From Pseudoalteromonas piscicida (GTDB lineage: Bacteria; Pseudomonadota; Gammaproteobacteria; Enterobacterales; Alteromonadaceae), in contig NZ_CP021647.1 of assembly GCF_002208135.1 (NCBI RefSeq), positions 1 through 64,000 on the forward strand: a DNA stretch of 64,000 nt. The letters are read 5' to 3'. The notes beneath the pieces were generated by a model. The model did no database searches and was not told where the DNA came from. It was given only the letters and a program-made list of their open reading frames with translations. The translations under genes and the position numbers were made by a program. Shown one piece after another: positions 61,301-64,000 of this stretch. Position 1 is the first letter of the stretch. Each line of letters starts with the position of its first letter.

Positions 61301-63010
61301 GTGAAAGAGATCTTGATTAAACGCCTCATTAGAATAAGCGTAAGCACCGACTTGAAGCTCTTGATCCCAGATTTTTGCACCAAGAAAGCCACCGTACTCA
61401 ATATGGTTATCAAGTAGTAAACGACTTAATGGAGTTTGACTGCCGCTAACTTGAACAGTCTGTATTTCTCTTTCAGTGTAGTAACCTGATGCATTCTTAA
61501 GGCGTGTCTCAAGGTTTAGCTCCAAGCTGCCAAGTAACACGTCCAGTTGAGTTTCGTACCAATACAGTGTTTCAGTCAGCCCTTGAACGGACAGTCCAAG
61601 ACCCGCTATAACCAGTATACGGTGACCATTATTGCCCTTTATAATTTGGGTAATGATTCCACCACGTTGCATGCTTTTCTGATGGTGCGAGTAAAATAAC
61701 GTGACCTGACTTTTATCTACATACTGAGTGCTACTAAGATTGTTAATGGCTAGGGTCTGTAACTGAGACCGTTTTGCGGGATCTGTACCTGTGCTAATAC
61801 TCGCACTCCTGAGCCTTTCAATATGCGGCTTATACCACAGCGTTTTAAGGCGATTTACACGTTCCAATGATTGGTTATTTAGTTGCCTAAGCGTTTGCAT
61901 TTCTGATAGATACAATAGTTGCTTTTGACTTGCGAAATGTTCCACAAATAGCACTGCAAGCACTGAGGAAAATATGACGATGAGCTGTGTGGTTTGCGTT
62001 CTAATTGGTGCGGTTTTATATATTTTTAATTCGGTAAACGCTCTAATTAATAAACAAATTAAAATGATATAGATAAGCGCAATGATCAGAGAAATAATGA
62101 GTGAAGTTTGAGCGCGTTCTTGTGACTTTTGCATGGATGCAGCAGCAGATTCTTTCATATATTCAAGTAGAGTCATACTGCCGTTTGCGAGGAGATTCAA
62201 ATACGCGGTGCTATTATCCCACCACACATAGTGTGGTAGGTTGGCCTCAGAACCACGGCTGAACCGATTTAGAGCTGCGGTCACATAGTCAAACTCTCTA
62301 GACGCCGTAGCCGCATTATATAGTTGTACTGTATTTTGATTATTTTTGAGAGTTTCCATAAGTGTGACATGGGTCGAGTAGTATTGTAATGCACTTCTCA
62401 TTGCGCTTAGCCTAGTTACTTCTTCATCTGCTGTTAGATAACTACTGATCTTAGCTCTGAGTCTTCCTCCTAACTCTATAGCTCTGATAAGTATATGAAT
62501 ATTCTGGAACTGTGTTTTGTGTGCTTTGCTACCAAAATTATGGATGAAGGATTGCTCGGTTTGTATGCTCCGGACTGTATCGATTAAGTAATTTATTAAA
62601 ATTGTGTAGCGAAGAAAGAGCTGATCGCGGTCGACATTTTCTTGTCGATAAAGCGTTCTCAGTGTTTGTAGGTCTTCTTTTATAGTCAATTGAAACTGAT
62701 CGAAGTTATTAATGCTAGTGAGTTTTTCAGCAGTGAGCCTTATTATTTTTTCATCCGTGTCTTGGTAGTACGCTAGTAGTCGCGCTTCATGTTCTTTTTC
62801 GGAATTAAACCCTGTTGACATACCTCGTTCACGTTGCAGACTAAATATCGCTTCAATCGCGTTATCAAGGCCTGAGAGGTTATTGTAGTATTGGGTTAGA
62901 CTCTGGTGAACCACGCGATTTTTATTAAACTCATTAATCTCGAGGTAAAAACCACTTAGGCAGACTAGGGAAAAAAGGGTTAGGGCGATTATTTTAAGAT
63001 ATTTGCTCAC
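58316..63010 (-). CDS. Hybrid histidine kinase with NIT, PAS, receiver and Hpt domains
   Basis: About 1564 residues. Domains in order: an N-terminal membrane helix; a periplasmic NIT-like sensor (EAIFSLQRERGMSTGF), the nitrate/nitrite-sensing type; more membrane segments and a second periplasmic region; PAS segments; HisKA (SHEIRTPMNGVVGML, His near residue 930); HATPase (DNGKGMSEEQVDN, GTGLGLSI); a receiver (LVVEDNVYNQDLF, phospho-Asp in SDCHMPVMDGYE near 1357); and Hpt (NIAHQGKTSAKAVGATQL, His near 1502). The start is uncertain: GTG at 63010 with AGGTG upstream is preferred over a TTG ten codons earlier. It heads an operon with REC-EAL and REC proteins. Nitrate or nitrite as signal is inferred from NIT only. 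Confidence 0.92.
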   Translation of the reverse strand: MSKYLKIIALTLFSLVCLSGFYLEINEFNKNRVVHQSLTQYYNNLSGLDNAIEAIFSLQRERGMSTGFNSEKEHEARLLAYYQDTDEKIIRLTAEKLTSINNFDQFQLTIKEDLQTLRTLYRQENVDRDQLFLRYTILINYLIDTVRSIQTEQSFIHNFGSKAHKTQFQNIHILIRAIELGGRLRAKISSYLTADEEVTRLSAMRSALQYYSTHVTLMETLKNNQNTVQLYNAATASREFDYVTAALNRFSRGSEANLPHYVWWDNSTAYLNLLANGSMTLLEYMKESAAASMQKSQERAQTSLIISLIIALIYIILICLLIRAFTELKIYKTAPIRTQTTQLIVIFSSVLAVLFVEHFASQKQLLYLSEMQTLRQLNNQSLERVNRLKTLWYKPHIERLRSASISTGTDPAKRSQLQTLAINNLSSTQYVDKSQVTLFYSHHQKSMQRGGIITQIIKGNNGHRILVIAGLGLSVQGLTETLYWYETQLDVLLGSLELNLETRLKNASGYYTEREIQTVQVSGSQTPLSRLLLDNHIEYGGFLGAKIWDQELQVGAYAYSNEAFNQDLFHTIEIKFIWQVLSLVAFCLFGLAISYRAQQKAKLDRQVAKDAIQKRQTLLNSSEKLASIGSFEISVGQFYGHTSEGFRALFNLAPELEHHSLKPIIKSLDTDNKQTLYSNLRALDLAQPREFQLTIEEHSSTRYFSVILNLKYYSSENTQFIVGVVKDITSQVNESNRQQRIQKELVAARKAALDKMHEAEVERSSAQYLLRVQKSTEKLLQEAIDSFPAFILLVDENQHIAMLNQFNEHIKRTEHNEYQFKGSSLSKGSDVIEFITQLPMTDSSELLSMLEQSKDKEQYQAQTTCQYNAEGAVFWFNVLVKNITTDSGKYTLIYQNDITKSINFSAELEQARIKAEQASEAKSRFLATMSHEIRTPMNGVVGMLDILAQSNLDHEQSHLTTVAKSSALVLLRIINDILDFSKIEAGKMQLESTPFSWQEIIKELAELLAYQAGSKKLKLAFYLSPQLPNWQLGDPVRLRQILLNLIGNALKFTKTTATAAGVVEVTIGRSADDGYMEISVKDNGKGMSEEQVDNLFKPFVQADSSIQRQYGGTGLGLSITHKLVAMMEGEIDCRSLEGFGSNFIVTLPYCEVPKQTSESGLTLDRLKVAVVGDEDKFEKDLQNQLRIHEAQCEIFPRELFNAQLIDSQRFDYLVITAEAFQQLTTEGKEVFVAESECKYIILDNNQDKLPHANNINVSNLSLYPYYAYKVVSHIATLEGLIDSESTNEDSDAKPKTLPTISEAQTLNKLILVVEDNVYNQDLFKRQLALLGYQCIIADNGKVALQLLDQYHFSLIISDCHMPVMDGYEFTKQRREHERARNLEHIPIIAATANALEGEKDICFNAGMDDYIAKPIVLQKLNRTLKKWFASNTPINNQAEENPPSLLVELDAPTKHIDLVILSEYVGTDKELQSIFLKSFVDDTKKLLQGIDLEQPESVKNIAHQGKTSAKAVGATQLSEKLAELEHAASEGKQIKIENLMNQCLMLFDNAQAEIASILNVEDLM

Positions 63011-63080
63011 ATTTGCCACCTGCGTTATCTCACAAAACAAACTATAGTAGAAATATAAACACTGTCTAATTAAGTAGATT

Positions 63081-63566
63081 ATGAAAATCCCTGAGTTACC
63101 AGAAAACGAACATGCTAGGTTACAAGCGCTTAGGGAACTTGCGATACTCGATACAAAACCAACACTTGAATTGGATAGAATTACCCAATTTACCGCTCAT
63201 GTATTTGATGTTCCTATTGCATTGGTAAGTCTTGTTGACAAGGACAGACAATGGTTTAAATCTTGCTTCGGACTGGATGCTGAGCAAACGTCTCGTGATG
63301 TTTCTTTTTGTGGCCATGCGATATTAGAAGATACTGTATTTGTTGTTCCCGATACGCTAGAAGATCCTCGCTTTATGGATAACCCCTTGGTGTTAAATGC
63401 CCCTCATATTCGATTTTATGCTGGTGCTCCTATCATATTGTCCAGCGGTTTTTGCGTTGGTACAGTGTGTGTTATCGACATAGAGCCGCGAGAGTTGAGT
63501 GAAGCTGACTGTGAAATATTAAAGCAAATCGCAAACGATGTTGTGACTCAATTGGAGAAAACCTAA
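63081..63566 (+). CDS. Stand-alone GAF domain protein
   Basis: A 161-residue cytosolic protein that is almost wholly a GAF domain of the type often placed before kinases or cyclases: LQALRELAILDTKPTLELDR, DVPIALVSLVDKDRQWFKSC, DVSFCGHAILEDTVFVVPDT and FYAGAPIILSSGFCVGTVCV. It lacks an output domain. It is divergent from the hybrid kinase gene with 70 bp between starts, so it may be a co-regulated sensor subunit. The ligand is unknown. Confidence 0.88.
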   Translation: MKIPELPENEHARLQALRELAILDTKPTLELDRITQFTAHVFDVPIALVSLVDKDRQWFKSCFGLDAEQTSRDVSFCGHAILEDTVFVVPDTLEDPRFMDNPLVLNAPHIRFYAGAPIILSSGFCVGTVCVIDIEPRELSEADCEILKQIANDVVTQLEKT

Positions 63567-63717
63567 TTCTATTTAACGCCAAGTAACAGCAATGCGAGCT
63601 AAACTTTTCCGTAAAGCCGGTCTCTACAGCCGCAAATGTTAGTGCATTTAGCACGTGGAAGCGTTACAATTGAGACTGTATATCATTGCCATTTAGGGCA
63701 ATGTTTAAGCGATAACT

Positions 63718-63913
63718 AACCTGAGGTTTGGAAAAGGAATGAGGTAACTCATTGTTTTTTTATATAATGTTAAATTTTTCCTTACCTAGCCAGAGAGTTT
63801 TAGTGATAACTAGGCGAATTTACGTACCAATAGCTGGCTATTGGAAGTGAATTCAACGCAGTTAGCGCTAAAACTGGCTGCTAGAAAGGCATTAATTATC
63901 CTAAGCTCAGGTT
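63718..63913. mobile_element. MITE-like element B2 (196 bp)
   Basis: The second copy of the element at 26159-26401, in the same orientation. Ends are AACCTGAGG and CTCAGGTT, and the central block (AATAGCTGGCTATTGGAAGT onward) is almost identical. It lacks about 48 bp present in B1. It has no coding capacity. Confidence 0.75.
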
Positions 63914-64000
63914 AACTACGTATATTTCTAAATTTATTTCTGTATTTTTGAATCACGGCTTTTTTCCTACACGGTATAAAAGATAAGATGAGGTGCATTT

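Overview
The window looks like chromosomal DNA of a marine gammaproteobacterium of the Alteromonadales, most likely Pseudoalteromonas. This is inferred from gene content: an ExoP-type GH3, laminarin-style GH16, many TonB-dependent receptors, azurin, a PepSY/DUF3649/DUF3325 iron operon, moderate GC, and AAGGAG-type ribosome binding sites. I see no rRNA, tRNA, CRISPR array, integrase or full-length transposase.

Layout. 1-1060: a terminator, then a tandem array of REP-type inverted-repeat units (103-bp period) at the 3' end of dgt. 1084-6822: dgt, then an accessory two-gene unit of a SAM methyltransferase and a 997-residue PLD nuclease/SF2 helicase/DUF3427/S24-like protein. 7012-10058: two orphan membrane proteins, a second REP array (about 79-bp period, the same composite element in opposite orientation) and a UPF0149/TPR-like protein. 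10150-15932: secreted zinc phospholipase C-like protein, small exported protein, GcvA-like LysR regulator, katG. 15969-16502: two adjacent MITE-like elements abutting the tail of a destroyed gene. 16694-23792: TonB receptor, Fur-controlled DUF3325/DUF3649/PepSY iron operon, azurin, TorF-like porin and DUF4920 protein. 23781-26134: AraC-AzlC-AzlD operon and a lipoprotein.

26159-42447 is mainly a beta-glucan (laminarin-type) utilisation locus: GH16 lipoprotein with three C-terminal modules, TonB receptor, ExoP-like GH3, FucP-type MFS permease, GH1 beta-glucosidase, LacI regulator and sugar-porter MFS. Four near-identical LacI-type operators (core AAGCGCTTACA) lie in pairs before GH16 and in the divergent MFS/GH1 promoter. 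In the proposed flow, GH16 cuts the polymer outside, the TonB receptor imports oligomers, GH3 trims them in the periplasm, MFS carriers take the products in and GH1 finishes hydrolysis. Inside the locus sit a YqcI/YcgG (GntA-like) haem N-hydroxylase homologue with a 54-residue membrane protein partner, and a DUF1801 protein.

42561-55710: a secreted phosphodiesterase with a four-bladed hemopexin-type propeller, threonine aldolase, a small envelope protein, two Fur-box TonB siderophore receptors, a DUF2256 zinc-ribbon protein, a sulfur locus and an AraC/GyrI-like regulator. The sulfur locus holds a cysteine desulfurase-metallo-beta-lactamase-rhodanese fusion split by a frameshift in a G run, divergent from a TauE-type exporter. 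55832-63566: a signalling operon (NIT-domain hybrid kinase with Hpt, REC-EAL protein, pseudo-receiver/coiled-coil/receiver protein) with a divergent GAF-domain gene. The window ends in a second copy of the MITE-like element found at 26159.
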